A stretch of 64,000 bases of DNA from Papilionanthe hookeriana x Papilionanthe teres (GCA_022702705.1 CM040430.1:17865310-17929309), one strand, 5' to 3'. Positions 44,381-57,819 are shown, numbered from the stretch's first letter. The notes: a model not told the origin generated them from the letters alone. A program made the numbers and translations.

Positions 44381-44679
44381 CTAATCTTTACATATTATAT
44401 AGGGGAACCATTGGTCATACTTATGGTTTTGCAGACCAAATGAATGTCATAAATTTCTTAGTTAAAATGTCTGAGCCTATTGACAAGTTATATGCTTATC
44501 TCTCGAGGTGGCGTATCACTTGTGGTATTGTGCTCAAATTTCTCAACTATTAATTAAATGAGATCAATCCGATCTCATTTTTTAAAAGTTAAAATGTTAT
44601 TTTCAAAACCAAAATTATGTATATAAATTTAAATCTAAATTAAATCATTTTTTCAAAAATTTGACTGACAAACGTCAAC

Positions 44680-45475
44680 ATGAATAGTCTGGCAAGCTCG
44701 TTAAAGGTGTTGAGAGTGTCCCCTGGAAAAGAGTAGAATCATGTGTTAGCTTGACTCTTGAGAATGGCCAAGAATACTTGAGAGAGATGCACATTAGAGG
44801 AAAACTAAATGTGCAAAATGGTTTGGTAGTGGTCAACTTTTTCATAGGGATAAATCACCCCCTTCATAAATATTAATGTCTGGAAGCTTGAAACTAGCTA
44901 GGATGGGGTGTAGATGGACTGCCTCGGCTGAGGGAGATGATTCTTTAAAGTTATGGTGAGTGGGGAAGATATCCCTTTCTCCCAAAGGGACCTCTCGGAT
45001 AAGGCATCACAACACGTCACAGATAACATCATAAGGAGCAATAGAAAGGCAGGTCAGTATCCTAGCATGTCATGGGAAGAGTTCCACCATGAGGAGGGGG
45101 CTCGGTACGAGTATTATCGAGTGCGGCACTATTGTTGACTGCTATACTGGTGGTAAGTAAGCTTCATCTAGTTTGTAGGCAACATCTGTCAAGTTCCACA
45201 TAAGGGCTATATATTCTCTAGTTGAGACTCTTCCATCCTACATACTCGACCTTTTAGAGAAGGACCCGAGATGCCTTTGCCAGTAGGGAAATGCCTTCCA
45301 GTGTAGGAAGATGTGAAGGTCTAATGCCCTTGACTCATTAAATGTCTCCTGGAATGATTGGTGCTGGAGCGGGATACTTCATTGTTGTGATTATTGTGTC
45401 TGGTTTTCACACCAAATGTCTCACAAATACTTCAGTAGTTGGATTGATCCTTCCTACAAATGGTGCCAAAGTGAT
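44680..45475 (-). pseudogene. Gypsy-C gag remnant and primer-binding-site-like sequence
   Basis: The minus strand at 45475-45450 reads CATCACTTTGGCACCATTTG and continues TAGGAAGG, similar to the TTGGCGCCGTCTGTGGGAA text that follows the 5' LTR of many plant gypsy elements. Further on, about 44920-44690, broken frames give ASFKLPDINIYEGG and SLKYSWPFSRVKLTHDS, which fit a gypsy gag (FKxPxxxxYDGxxDP, then SLxxxAxxWFxxL). The rest of the element is missing to the left. Identification is tentative because similarity is short. Confidence 0.5.
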
Positions 45476-46790
45476 GAGTGCTAGAAGATTCACTATGGTA
45501 GAGTAATAAATTATTTTCTTAGTGTCGTATAAGAATTAATCACGGACTTAGATAAAAGTAGATAATTAGTATAGGCACCAAAAGTTTTTATATAGAGAAC
45601 CTGAAAAGGAAAAAAAACCACGGGGCCTTGCTCAGTTGAAATGTTCCACTATAAGTTGGTGATTACAAGTACAGACTTTTTTCTGACAGATGAGAAATGG
45701 TTAAATCAATTTCCTAAGTTATAAAGTTCATGTGCAGAAGAACTCAATGTTCCGCAGTAAGGAGTAGTTGCAATGGGGATTAATTACTAGAGTTATAGTA
45801 TGTTTACTTTGGGTTCGAGCTAACATTCGAGATGATGCCCTTATTCATAGGTTAATTTGTGATTCTGCGTTGTCAATTGTTAATTCACACAATATTTTTC
45901 CATAAGGAGTAGGTGGTATTCGATGGTGGTTAGTGGTGGCCAGCAAGTAGTGGTCAACAGCTGCAGAAGCTGGATGTGTTCATTGGATCATCGGTGTAGA
46001 ATACCTGACTTCAACTCCCTGTTCTTTGGGCTTTGGTTTTCCTCTGGCTCAGAGTTACGTCCCCTTCTCAAGAGAGAGGGGTAGGGCTCTATTTATTGAG
46101 ACTATAATAAAAATAAGGAAGGAATATGAACTACTCTGATTGGATGACCTGGGGATATTCAATTGATCAAACATTAATATATAGATATTTAACTTCATTT
46201 AATGATGTTAAAATTGAGTGAGCTTGGGTTCATTAGATTCATCTTATCGATATACTAGATTTAAATGAGCTTTCTAGATTTGGAATTCATTCGACATTCC
46301 AATTATGTAATGAAAGATTTCAAAAAGTGATTTAATGGTTTGAATTGAGATTGATTAGACATGGATTGGACCAATTTTAGTATTGTTGGGTCTATCATCA
46401 AGTCGGTCAATATATTTGTATGTTTGTTAAAATCAAAGTTCTGGATGACTTTGATAAGCATCAAAACTCTTTTGTCCTTCCTTTATTCGCTCGTTGCATT
46501 ACCGACTTCTCAATTTGGACTACTATGAACCTTCCTTTTCTTCTTCCCAATCTCCCCCACCACCTTCCAAAATTGACGGACTTTACACTTTATAGATTGA
46601 GGCCGAATGTGGGGAGTTACCATGCTTCACCCCGCTCACCCCTTACAACCCGCTCCTGTAGTTTTCGAAACCCTTGTCGATCTGCCTCCACCTCCCTCTC
46701 TCGTAGTTCGCTCAAAACCATTGGCTTTGTAATCGACCCTTGTGACACCGTCACGATTAGAGCTAGCTAGGAAGGAAAAAGATGGATATT
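45476..46790 (-). repeat. Candidate Gypsy-C 5' LTR
   Basis: The region right of the primer-like site has a minus-strand AATAAATAGAGCCCTACCCC block near 46105 (possible TATA) followed by purine-rich and then mixed sequence, as in LTR promoters. No second copy is in the window, so the ends are guesses. A 116-codon plus frame at 46420-46770 shows no domain and is not called. Confidence 0.35.
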
Positions 46791-47869
<1,079 letters not shown>

Positions 47870-48346
47870 ATTAATTATCTCTATTTGTTTTTCATCCTGC
47901 ATGGCCCTTTGCTTTTACCATTTATGCTTTAATAAATAGTTTTTATTTGTTGAGTTTATTTATCGAATGCACTACTTGATATTTTGTATAACAAGTTCTA
48001 TTCAATAGTCAGTGAGGCCATCCACACCAGAGCTGACTCGACAGTTTTAGATTTCTTATTTTGGGTTTTTCTCAGTATTTACTTTAGCTCTTTTGTTTCT
48101 TCCTTTTTTTGTTTGTGTAGTCATTCCTTGTTGTCATATTTGTTTTGATTCGATCTATTTTCTATTTTTCTTTCTATTTTATCAATGAAATATTAATTAC
48201 GGAAAAAGAAATTTTTATTCTCATGTTTATTCCTGCTATTATCTGCATACAACCTTCCTTTTGAAAATAGAAAACACATTCAATTCTTTTCATCACTCCA
48301 TGCATTGTCGAGGTGTATTGCCATCTGGACCCGGGGTGTGACAGAA

Positions 48347-48359
48347 TGGTATAGAGCTT
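48347..48359 (+). other. Chromovirus primer-binding site
   Basis: TGGTATAGAGCTT follows the LTR end GTGTGACA by three bases. The usual plant initiator-Met site is TGGTATCAGAGC, so it is intact except for one missing base. Confidence 0.8.
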
Positions 48360-48492
48360 ATGATTTGTATTTAACATCTTTGACTTTATATTTCATATCG
48401 CTTGTCTTCTTAGGAATGGGTATGTGATAGGTTATCTTTCTTAGTCATTTTTTCAATCGATTTTGATTTTGTGTAACTTTTAATTGTTTAGA

Positions 48493-49130
48493 ATATCTCC
48501 AAAATGAAAAAGGGTTGCAGTCGCTCTTGCAAGAGGTGCCCTGAGAGCAACTCTAGATGACGTGTTGTTCGTAGGGGTGTCCACTGCCCTAACTGTCATC
48601 ATGTTTATCATGTTCAATCCATCGAGACTACTGAAGTAGCAAATATCAATATGAAAACTCTCGTGGAGGTGGTAACACAGAATGTTGCACTGGCATTGCA
48701 AATAAGTTTTGCAGTCAAAATTGCACATGCAGTTCAGACTATTCAGCAAGCGACACAAACGACACCACAAGCCACTCAACCAATGTCGTTAGTGGCCACC
48801 GTAGAAACACAACTTAATCAATCAATGGAGATGACCCATGAGAGTGATGGACAAGTTTTTGAAGACACCTTCCTACCTTCAATGGCACGATGGACCCGAT
48901 CGAGTCTTGTACATGGCTTCATGATATCGAGAAGAGGTTTATAGGAATAATGTGCCCTAAAGATAGTATGATCTACCACCTAATTTTTTGCTTGAAAAAT
49001 GACAGTCGTAGGTGTCTATCAGATGTTAAGTGCAATAGTTACAAAGAGGTTATGGACTAAGCTATTCATGCAAAGATTGAGCTCAATGCCTGTAAGGAAA
49101 ATCATGCTAGAAAGCGAAAGAATTAAGATA
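48493..49130 (+). pseudogene. Chromovirus gag
   Basis: An ATG near 48504 opens MKKGCSRSCKRCPESNSR before a stop. The open frame 48651-48944 is rich in Ala, Gln and Thr, like the spacer before the gag core. In another frame comes DPIESCTWLHDIEKRF, then CPKDSMIYHLIFCLK, matching the chromovirus gag core (DPxEAxxWLxxIEKxF, CxxxxKVxxAxxxLxG). Small ARKRKN-like residues near 49120 may be the basic region before the zinc knuckle. Confidence 0.72.
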
Positions 49131-49789
49131 GAGAATGGGAGTTCCTAAAAGAAACAACATTAGAAACAAGACACAAAAATAAAAAAATAAATCTTTGTTT
49201 TTTTCATTGCATGACATGATATTCTGGAACATGTAACATCGTCATTAGCAAATGCTTCAAACTATTACAATACCAACCATAAAGCTAAGGATTGTGCCAT
49301 CAAAATTTAAGGTCAGCCGTAAGTGTCAAACTTCCAAAAAAATTATTACAAGTCTCGTCACAAAAAATAAGTGATAGAAGTCAAATGAAGGTCAACTGCA
49401 TAAGCATCACACAAAGGATCAAGCAAAGCAAAATTATTTTCTATCTCAAAAATAGCTGCAGTAAGTGTTAGCATCTTGACCATATTATCCTGATCCTTAT
49501 GCAACACATTACCAATAGTACCAACAACATAAGAAGCCACCGCTGATGTATCAACACCCTTCAATGGTATAGTACCCACCACAATGATTTCAAGCTCCGG
49601 AGCAGACTAGACAGACGCAATCACGTAGAGCATTTATTATGATGTTGGAAGAAGCTCGAGAAGCTTCTAACATGGTGACAGATATTATCCTTATTTTAAG
49701 GAAACCGACAAGGTTATTACTTAACTTTAGAGACAAATTCACTCATATTAAATAATTTGCAATTAGTGCATTGATTTCTTCATTACAAA

Positions 49790-50110
49790 TCTATCAATCA
49801 CTATGTTATATGGCTCACCCATGATAGGTACTCAATGTGTTTGTGATTGTGACAAAATTATCAACGACATGGATATGTTAGCTACTCTCATAGTATTCCC
49901 ACTAAATGATTTTGATGTAATCTTGGGTATGGAATCTCTATGTACATATCATGCAATTAAAGTTTATCATAAGTGATGGGTGAATTATTATATACTTGTC
50001 TCGGTTTCATTTTGCTTCAAGGTTGTTAAAGGAGCTACTTACTATATTATTTCTAATATTAAGGCTTACAAGTTGATCCCCCATGTGTCTGATGGTTATC
50101 TAGCCCATGT
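49790..50110 (+). pseudogene. Chromovirus protease, C-terminal half and linker
   Basis: The plus strand reads DMLATLIVFPLNDFDVILGM and ESLCTYHAIKVYHK, the block LxVxDLxDFDVILGMDWLxxHxAxIDC of gypsy proteases. A linker follows that includes NIKAYKLIPHVSDGYLAHVV, as in chromoviruses (SAxKAxxLLxxGCxGYLAxV). The N-terminal half with the active-site Asp lies in poorly readable sequence upstream (49160-49780). Confidence 0.8.
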
Positions 50111-50153
50111 GGTAGATTCTTAGAAATCTAGTGTTAGCCTAGATAGTGTTCCA

Positions 50154-50900
50154 ATGCGTGAGATCGAGTTCACTATAGACCTGCATCTGAGGATCACTCT
50201 AATTTTTAAAGCATCATATCGATGGTCATTGTGGAACTCCAAGAGATCAAGATCCAAATGCAGGAAGTTCTTGATAAAGAATTCATCCAGCCTAGTGATT
50301 CAACTTGAGGGGAGCACAAGTTCTATTAGTAAAAAAGAAAGACAAAAGCATGTAGTTGTGCATTGAATCTAGAGGGTTGAATAAGGTAACAATGAAGATC
50401 AAGTACCCACTTCCTCATATAGATGTCTTGTTCGATCAAAAACAAGGTTTTTAAGTGTTTTCCAATATCAACCTATGATCTGGCTACCATCAGTTAAAGA
50501 TCAAGAATAAAGTCATTTTGAAGACTACTTTTTGATATTGTTATGGGAGCTATGAATTTCTAATGATGACATTTGGTTTGACTAATGTTTTTCCTGCGTT
50601 TATGGATTTTATGAATAGAGTTTTAAATCCTTACTTGGATCGATTCATCATTGTCTTCATTAATGATATTTTGGTTACTCTAAGGATGAATAGGAGCATG
50701 CCTACGATCTCAGAGCAGTAATGAATACTCTTCAAGAGAATAAGCGACACCAAATTCTCTAACTATGAATCTCTTCGAGAAGTAGCATTTGTGGGAAATA
50801 TTATTAGTGGAACTATAATTTGTATGGATTATGTAAATACTAAGGTAATAATGGATAGGCCAAGGCTGGGCACTATCACCGAATATTCATAATTTTCTTA
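50154..50900 (+). pseudogene. Chromovirus reverse transcriptase with IND active site
   Basis: It begins MREIEFTIDL, the EREIEFxIDLxPG lead-in. It then gives RGLNKVTMKIKYPLPHID, SGYHQLKIKN, YEFLMMTFGLTNVFPAFMDF, MNRVLNPYLDRFIIVFINDI and LV. Canonical chromoviruses have VVFIDDILVYS. The first catalytic Asp is Asn by GAT to AAT. Three or more frameshifts separate the blocks. Confidence 0.9.
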
Positions 50901-51049
50901 GATTAGATGTATATTATTGGAGTTTTGTTGAATGATTTACTTACATTATTGCACCTCGATCAAGGTTGACTCAAAAGCTTGTTCACTTTAAATGGTTCAA
51001 TGCTTATAAGCAAGGTTTTTAGAAACACAAGAATTACTTGGCAGCAATC

Positions 51050-51430
51050 CCAATTTTTACCATCCCCTCTAGCACAGATGAATTTCACATCTATATGGAT
51101 ACTTCACATCAAAGATTGACAAGTAATTTAATGTCACATGAAAAAATTTTAGCACATGAAAAATTTTTAGCATATTCTTCTAAAAAAACTTAAGGTGCAT
51201 GAAAGGAATCCTACCCATGATTTGGACTTGCAGTTATATTTTACTAAAGATTTGGAGGCACTACCTTTATGGCATTCCTTGTAAGGTCTTCATAGATTAT
51301 ATGTGCCTGAATTACATTTTCACCCAAAAGATGTTAAAATTGAGGCAAAGGCAATGACTTTAGTTGTTGAAGGACTATGATTTGGGGATTTAGTACCACC
51401 TTGGTAAGGCTAATGTGGTACTAGATGCTT
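51050..51430 (+). pseudogene. Chromovirus RNase H remnant
   Basis: In broken frames near 51170-51300 the text gives a LSYSSKKLKVHERNPTHD-like block and DLQLYFTKDLEALPLWHSL, the RNase H region where families read VIAYASRQLKxHExNYPTHDLELAAVVFALKxWRHYL. A 5' block near 51080 (FHIYMDTSHQ) corresponds to YxDASxxGLG with the catalytic Asp kept. Confidence 0.75.
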
Positions 51431-51730
51431 TATTCAGAAAATTTCAATGTATGTAGCTTGGATGATAACACAGGATCATGGGTTAGCATAGAATATGGAG
51501 CAACTCCATCTTGAGATAGTACCGATAGAAGCTAATCATAGCATGTATCAACTATCAGATTAGCCTACGCTTGTGGAATATGTTTGTACAACTCAGATGA
51601 TGGATGCAGACTTACTACAAATTAGAGATCAAACAAAGAATGGATCAAAGCCTGAGTTAATTATTGATCAAGTTTGCACTTTAAGATATTGGGATTGGTT
51701 GTGCGTCCATATCAAGAAGGATTTTGACAA

Positions 51731-52560
51731 GTGAACCTCCATAAGTCACATTCTACTTCATTTATTGCTCATTCAGGAAGCACTAAAATGTATCAGTATC
51801 TTAAAATGCTATTTTGGTTTTTAAGTATAAAAATTATTGTATTTGAGTTTGCAACCATGTGTTTGACCTGTCAGATGGTTAAGGCCAAACATCAGAGACC
51901 TGATGGTTTATTGCAGCCCCTTCTCATTTTTTAGTGGAATTAGGATGAGATTTATATGGATTTTATGGTTGCATTGCCTAAATTAAAGCATGATTATGAT
52001 GATATTTGGGTTGTGGTTGATAGGCTAACTAAGTTAACTCATTTTCTACTAGTCAAGCATTCCTATTCAATGGATAAAGTAGCCAAAATCTACATAGATA
52101 ACATCATTTGACTCATGAAATTTTAACCATCATTGTATCAGATCAAGATGGAAGATCTACTTCCAAGCTATGGAAGCAAGTATAAGAAATTATGGGCATA
52201 AGATTGGACTTCAATACTTGCTTTCATCCTCAGATAGATGGACTGTCAGAGCACATCATTTCGAACTTAGATGACTTAGTGAGAGCTTTCATTTTGGAAT
52301 TTCGAGGTAGCTGGGATGAATATATTCCATAGTAGAGTTTTCTTATAATAATAACTTCTAGATTAGTATCAGAATGGTGCCCTACGAAACACTTTATGAT
52401 ATAAGGTGTAGAGATTAATATTCAGACCTTATTAGTGGACCAAGCCACTGAGAAGGTTAGTCAGATTCGACATCGACTACGTCCAGCCTAGGATCTTTAG
52501 ATGTATTTCAACCCAAAATACAAAGAGATTTATTCAATGTCAAAGATCTTGCTTTTTTGA
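51731..52560 (+). pseudogene. Chromovirus H2C2 zinc finger and integrase core
   Basis: The frame at 51731 reads HSTSFIAHSGSTKMYQYLKM and CLTCQMVKAKHQRPDGLLQP, the H2C2 zinc finger (HxxxxxxHPGxxKMYxxLK, CxxCxxxKxxHQ) with His and Cys kept. After a stop the integrase core gives DEIYMDFMVALPKLK, DIWVVVDRLTKLTHFLLVKH and later IISNLDDLVRAFI. The first catalytic Asp (MDF) is present. Beyond that the order follows chromovirus integrases but with shifts. Confidence 0.87.
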
Positions 52561-52619
52561 AGTTTCACCTATGCGCAGAGTTACACAATTTGACAAGAAT
52601 GGAAAGCTTCAAACTTATT

Positions 52620-52963
52620 TCAACAACCCTTTCGAAGTGGTCGATAAAGTCAGTAGAGTTTCATATTAGTTGGCCTTCTCACTGAGACTTAAGAGTACAC
52701 AATGTATCTCACATTTTTTTACTTCGGTGTTATGTGCCTGATTACTCTCATACAATATGGTACGAACCATTGTTAATTTGAGGAGACTCGATTATGAAGA
52801 AGTGTAAAATTTTATCTTGGAATGTGAGTTTGACAACTTCATCATCGATCAATTCTTTTTGTTCGAGTACTTTGGAAGAAACAAGCAAAAGGAGAAGCAA
52901 CCTGAGAGACTGAAGAAGAGTTGATTGCGAAGTACACACTATTGTTCCATAATTAAGGTATGG
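52620..52963 (+). pseudogene. Chromovirus integrase end and chromodomain
   Basis: Frames give VGRVSY and LAFSLRLKSTQCISHFF, like RVGxVAYRLALPxxLxxVHxVFHVS. The last block near 52900-52963 reads AT, a stop, ETEEELIAKYTLLF and HN with a stop, matching the chromodomain end EATWExExxMxxKYPxLF. The key Trp of ATWE is a TGA stop (TGG to TGA). Chromodomains steer integration to chromatin marks, often histone H3 methylation. Confidence 0.75.
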
Positions 52964-54454
52964 ATTTAAGAATTTTTTAAGTTATATAGTATGTATGTAA
53001 CATGCGCCAATTTCACATGATTTTACCAACATTTATTCTTACATCTTACATGGTATTTTCACTTATTTAGCACGAAATTACACTTGAGATAGGTTTTTCT
53101 ATATGTTGTGTAGGTTAGAGATGTCAAAAATGTAAAATGAGGTCAAAGTACGCCATCTAGTGTTGTCCAGCGTGAGTGCGCCAGATCTGAGCATGACCAC
53201 GCCAAATCTGGAGTGACCATGCCACTTTTTGGCATGACCCTGCTAGTTTTTGGTGTGACCACGCTGGGGTCTGGTGTGCCATGCCGTTGGACATCCAGAC
53301 TCGTGATTTGTAGGATTTCTTGCCGATTTTGTACCTATTAACGAATTTAGAGATATTGGACACCTATTTTGGATCCTTACTGTAAAGCTAATTATAAAAT
53401 ATCTTTTTTTATGAGAGAAATCGCTTTAGATCTCTTGGAGGCTTGGAGAAGAGAGTTCTACATCAGAGAAGGCTTTGAGGCTGAAAGCAGGTATGGGAGA
53501 GGTTTTGAGGGATCTGTTGAGGGTTGTCTTTCTCTTTGGGTAGGAACCTTCAAGGGAGAGTTTTCCTTTGCTTTATGAGTTCTGAGAGATTATGTATGAG
53601 AGGAAAGGTTGTTGTATTTTGCAGAGGAAACAAATTCTTTTAAGATTTTCATGTATTTGTTGCTTGCAATAGATTTTCATGTGATATCTTTCGCTATGGT
53701 ATTCTCCATAACGAGGGCTATGCTTTTTTTCATGTATCTGTGATGTAAGAAGTAGTGGATATATCATGGTTTTTCTGTGATGATTTTTTGTTAATCATTT
53801 TCTTGAGCTTTTTGATGGCCTATCTTGTTTTTCAACCTCCAATCTTTGTTTACTTCCAGTATGGCCAACTATGAAGTTAAAATGTTTCATGAAATAATGA
53901 AGTCTATTGGTTGTGTAGTGGAAATGAAGGATTAACCACAAAATTCTGTGAGGATTGACATATTCCAATGGATTTATGCAATCATTCCAGGGGCTCAAAA
54001 AAGTTATGTGGAATGACATGAGAATTGAAGAAGCCTCAAATTCATAGATTCTAGGCTTCTTTTAACTTAGATATAAGCATAAGGAGCACCTTATCCCATA
54101 TTGATAACAACCACGTAGGAAAACATTTAGGAAAGCCACAGTTGCCACGATCCTCGGATCACACAGGCAAGTGCTTCATCTATCTTAAAGGAACTAACAA
54201 ATTTTTCTCTCATATTTTCTGCTTTCTTTTACTGTCAAGTATTCTATTATATTAGGACCTTAGGAATTTAAAATGTTCATGTGATAACTGCCAAGCTAGG
54301 TTAACTGAATCAGTAGGCTAGAGATTTCTTGTGGAAGTGAATATTACACTTTCCTTGTGAGATCAACACGTGGTACTGTTGAACCACATTACTACTTGAA
54401 ACTTGCACTTGTGTTGTCCAACTAGCTTATTTTGCGGTAAGTTTTAGCACATCA
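52964..54454 (+). other. Chromovirus 3' untranslated DNA and Athila-like 5' LTR region
   Basis: At 53157-53300 short imperfect repeats of the type GTGACCATGCCACTTTTTGG recur, as in the 3' untranslated region of some plant chromoviruses. From about 53580 on, non-coding sequence ends at 54454 with TAGCACATCA, the usual end of Athila LTRs, followed by AG and the primer site. The LTR start could not be placed. Confidence 0.5.
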
Positions 54455-54460
54455 AGTTTT

Positions 54461-54478
54461 TGGCATTGTTGATGGGGA
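54461..54478 (+). other. Athila-like primer-binding site
   Basis: TGGCATTGTTGATGGGGA follows CACATCAAGTTTT. Athila-type gypsy elements have CACATCAAGTTTTTGGCGCC and GTTGCCGGGGA at this place. Differences are mostly CG to CA or TG changes, as expected from cytosine deamination. Confidence 0.72.
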
Positions 54479-54830
54479 AAGACATTAATAGTTATATTTT
54501 ATATTAGAAAACTTTAGTAAAAAAATTTAGGATAATGTGTTTGGCATTTTTATGTTCTTACTTTTGTTTTATGTTTTTAATTTTTTTTGTTATTGCATCT
54601 ATATTGTTGTTATATCTCTTTGCAGATGCTAAAAAATTAAAAAGCTGAAAAAATTACTATGAAGCTAAAAAGCCAAAAATATTTTGTTGTTAAAAATTTT
54701 ATTTTATTTTCTTAAGAAATCCAAATATTTTTTTGTTATTTTTATCTTTATTTTGTTTATTGTTTTATTTTTCTCTTGTGCTTAAAATATTTTTGAGAAA
54801 TTATTTCATCATTTGAGAATGGTTGCCACT

Positions 54831-55200
54831 AAGGAAAACTACTTTAGACCTTTCAGAAGTTTACCAACCCATTGATGGCTAACTGTGAGATGAATTTTGG
54901 ATACCCTTACCAAGAAGCTAGTTTTAATCACCCCACTTTCAATACCTACAATCCCAACTAGACTACTTACCCAAACTCTCATTGGAACATTAGTAACAAT
55001 AGCGTAGGAAACAAAGTTTGGGGGAGAACTCAAGCAAACCTTGTAGAAAATTGGAGCAATTGGGGCAGGGGCCACATCTGTCAAACTCAACCTTGGGAAG
55101 TCACTTTGAAATCCAAATTTAAGGAGAATAGCCTATCCGTAGAAGCTAACCCAGCTTCAATTAGAACAATAATAAGATAAGTATAAACAACTAGCAATAG
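54831..55200 (+). pseudogene. Athila-like gag, first part
   Basis: Mixed frames give MNFGYPYQEASFNHPTFNTY, NPN, NSHWNISNN, WSNWGRGH and SVEANPASI. They resemble the Asn/Tyr/Pro-rich middle of Athila gag proteins but are too short for certainty. The reading breaks off near 55200, where a 7.4-kb insert starts, and a matching C-terminal portion reappears at 62690. Confidence 0.5.
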
Positions 55201-55369
55201 AAGAGTGTTGACCTCGCTTTTGTGAGAATCATTTACAAATCGTCTTGAGAAAGGAAGTCTACCAATATTGACCTCCTAAATCTTATTAACGGTCTAAACC
55301 CTAGTGTCTAGGGTAAAACCTTAATGAAGCCTTTTTAATCCAAACCTTAATGACATCCTAAAATGATCA

Positions 55370-56850
55370 AATCAGCAATGACAAACCCTGATTTGGTTAA
55401 CCTTTGACCCAAATGGTCAAATTAAGTCAAAATGGTCAATCCTTGACTCAATGACCACCCCATTTATCAAACTGACCAACCTTTGAACCAAATGGTCAAG
55501 TTAGGTCAAAATGGTCAATTCTTGACCCAATGACCACCCCATTGACCAAACTGGTCAACCCATGACCCAAATGGTCAAATTAGGTCAAAATGTTCAATCC
55601 TTGACCCAATGACCACCTTATTGACTAAACTGGTCAACCTTTACCCAAATGGTCAAATTCGGTCAAAATGATTAATTCTTGACCCAGTAACCACCTCGTT
55701 GACCAAACAGGTCAACCCATAACCAAATGGTCAAATTAAATCAAATAGTCAATCCTTGACCCAATGACCACCTTATTGACTAAACTGGTCAATTCTTGAC
55801 CCAATGATCAAATTGGGTCAAAATGGTCAATTCTTGACCCAATGATCACCCCATTGTCCAAGCAGTCGACTTTTAACCAAATTGTCAAATTAGGTCAAAA
55901 TAGTCAATCCATGACCCAATGATCATCACATTGACCAAACTGGTCAACCTTTGATCCAAATGGTCAAATTAGGTTAAAATGGTCAATCCTTGACCTAATG
56001 ACTACCTCATTGATTAAACTGGTCAACTCTTGACCCAAATGATCAAATTAGGTCAAAATGGTAAATTCTTGATCTAATGGCCACCCCATTAACCAAACTG
56101 GTTAACCATGATCCAAACGGTCAAATTAGGTCAAAATAGTCAATCCATGATCCAATGACCCCCACATTGACCAAACTGGTCAACCCTTATCCCAAATGGT
56201 CAAATTAGGTCAAAATGGTCACTCCATGACCCAATGACCACCACATTGACCAAACTAGTTAACCCTTAACCCAAATGGTCAAATTAAGTCAAGATTGTCA
56301 ATCCTTGACCCAATGACCACCTCATTGACTAAACTGGTCAACTCTTGACCCAAATGATCAAATTAGGTCATAATGGTCAATTCTTAACCTAATGACCACC
56401 CCTTGATCAAACTGGTCAACCCATGACCCAAATGATCAAATTAATTCAAAATGGTCAATCCATGACCCAATAACCCCCACTTTGACAAAACTGGTCAACC
56501 CTTGACCCAAATGGTCAAATTAAATGACCACCACATTGACCCAATGCCAACCCCATTGACCACCAAGTCAACCTAGACACCAAATCGGTCAAACCTGATT
56601 TATTTGATCAATCTAAAACATTAAAATGATCAAATTTAATCATTTAGTTAACCTTAGTCAAACCTAGGTCTCATTACCAAAATTAATGACCTTATGTTTA
56701 AATTAATCATGACGATGTTACGTAAATCACCTGTGTCAACCTTGGACCTGTACTGGTCAACTATGGTCTACCTGGTCAACCATAGTCAACCATGGTCAAC
56801 CATTGTCAATACTGGTCAACCATGGTCAACTTTAGTCAAATTTGGTCAAA
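55370..56850 (+). repeat. ~79-bp tandem array of TTGACC/GGTCAA dyads
   Basis: About 15 diverged units restart with CCAATGACCACC or variants near 55449, 55528, 55607, 55688, 55761, 55840, 55919, 55998, 56077, 56154, 56234, 56313, 56391 and 56468. Each unit holds several TTGACC and GGTCAA copies arranged as inverted pairs, for example TTGACCAAACTGGTCAA. A shorter tail of GGTCAACCATGGTCAACC-type text follows at 56740-56850. Confidence 0.92.
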
Positions 56851-57819
56851 ATACTCAATTTTAAACCAAATTAATAAAAATAATCAAATTATTAACAGTC
56901 AAAATCATTTTGATTAATTTATGGATTAATATTATAATTTTCTATATTTTTAATTAATTACATAATTAATTAAAATGGTATTATGATTAAAAACCGTAAA
57001 TTGATTTTGAAATTATGACATCACCCATGACATCAAAAATCTATAATTGATTTTCAAAATTAAATTCAATTTATGGAGAGTCACCCATGGATCACACATG
57101 TTCCATTAGACTCATCATGACATAAATAACACCTTAATCAACCCATTAATCATAACTTTGTTCCAACGTTAAGATTAATCATGACACCATCACGAAGGAA
57201 AGGTATATGTGTCATGCCATCCTAAAATGAAGAATGACATGTATGCTTTGGTGGAGGGCACCTCAAACCCTAGCCAATGAAGAAGAGGCTTGGCTTAGAT
57301 CACCATTAAACCATGGGATGAGCTCATAAACACCAAATTTTGAAAATTATGAAAAATGGAAGTTTTTGTGTCATGCTTTAAAAAAGGCATGGGTGACATG
57401 GTGGATGAAGGAAAACTTACCCATTTGAGTCATCACTGACCTCAATCCCTATCCAATGCAAGGAAGACATTCTTCAAACCATCCTTTCACCATGGTTAAA
57501 ATTCATCATGACTAAGCCATGAAATTAAGAGAAAATGGTGCTTATGTTTCATTTTATTCCAAACCCATGAGATGATTTGCAAAGCTCATATGGGGGAGGT
57601 CAATCAAGTTCATATCATAGACCCCTCATCACCTCACCATTTCTCCAATGGAGGAAAGACAAAGCATAACTCAATCCTTGCCTTAATGGAAGCTCATAAT
57701 GAAAAGCTTAGGAAGACTCAACCATAGCAATCCTCAAGCCTTGATCTTATCACCAGCCATCATAGGATTAATGGCCTCCCTCCCAAGCAAATTAAAGCTT
57801 ATCCATGGCCCTCCATGGC

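Larger units (their letters stand above)
42251..44680. other. No recognisable gene; retroelement-flanking non-coding DNA
   Basis: No coding domain found. Near 43020 the plus strand has AAAGAGTCGCCCTGACTC, whose reverse complement (GGGCGACTCTTT) recalls the GTGGCGACTCT primer-site-like text at 62613. This and the repeat at 44284 suggest untranslated or LTR sequence of gypsy elements. Confidence 0.4.
48344..52963 (+). mobile_element. Chromovirus (Ty3/gypsy with chromodomain), decayed
   Basis: The order on the plus strand is LTR end CCGGGGTGTGACA (48343), primer site TGGTATAGAGCTT (48347-48359), gag, protease, reverse transcriptase, RNase H, H2C2 zinc finger, integrase and a C-terminal chromodomain ending at 52963. 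This is the gypsy chromovirus layout. A 3' LTR matching the region left of 48343 was not found, and an Athila-like LTR region follows instead. Stops and shifts occur in every gene. Confidence 0.9.

Noticed and set aside
46420..46770. 116-codon plus frame, Pro/Ser/Arg-rich
   Set aside because: No domain, and it sits in a likely LTR on the other strand. It is probably chance.
49358..49582. 74-codon minus frame in the chromovirus gag-protease gap
   Set aside because: It is opposite to all readable chromovirus domains and has no family match that I recognise.
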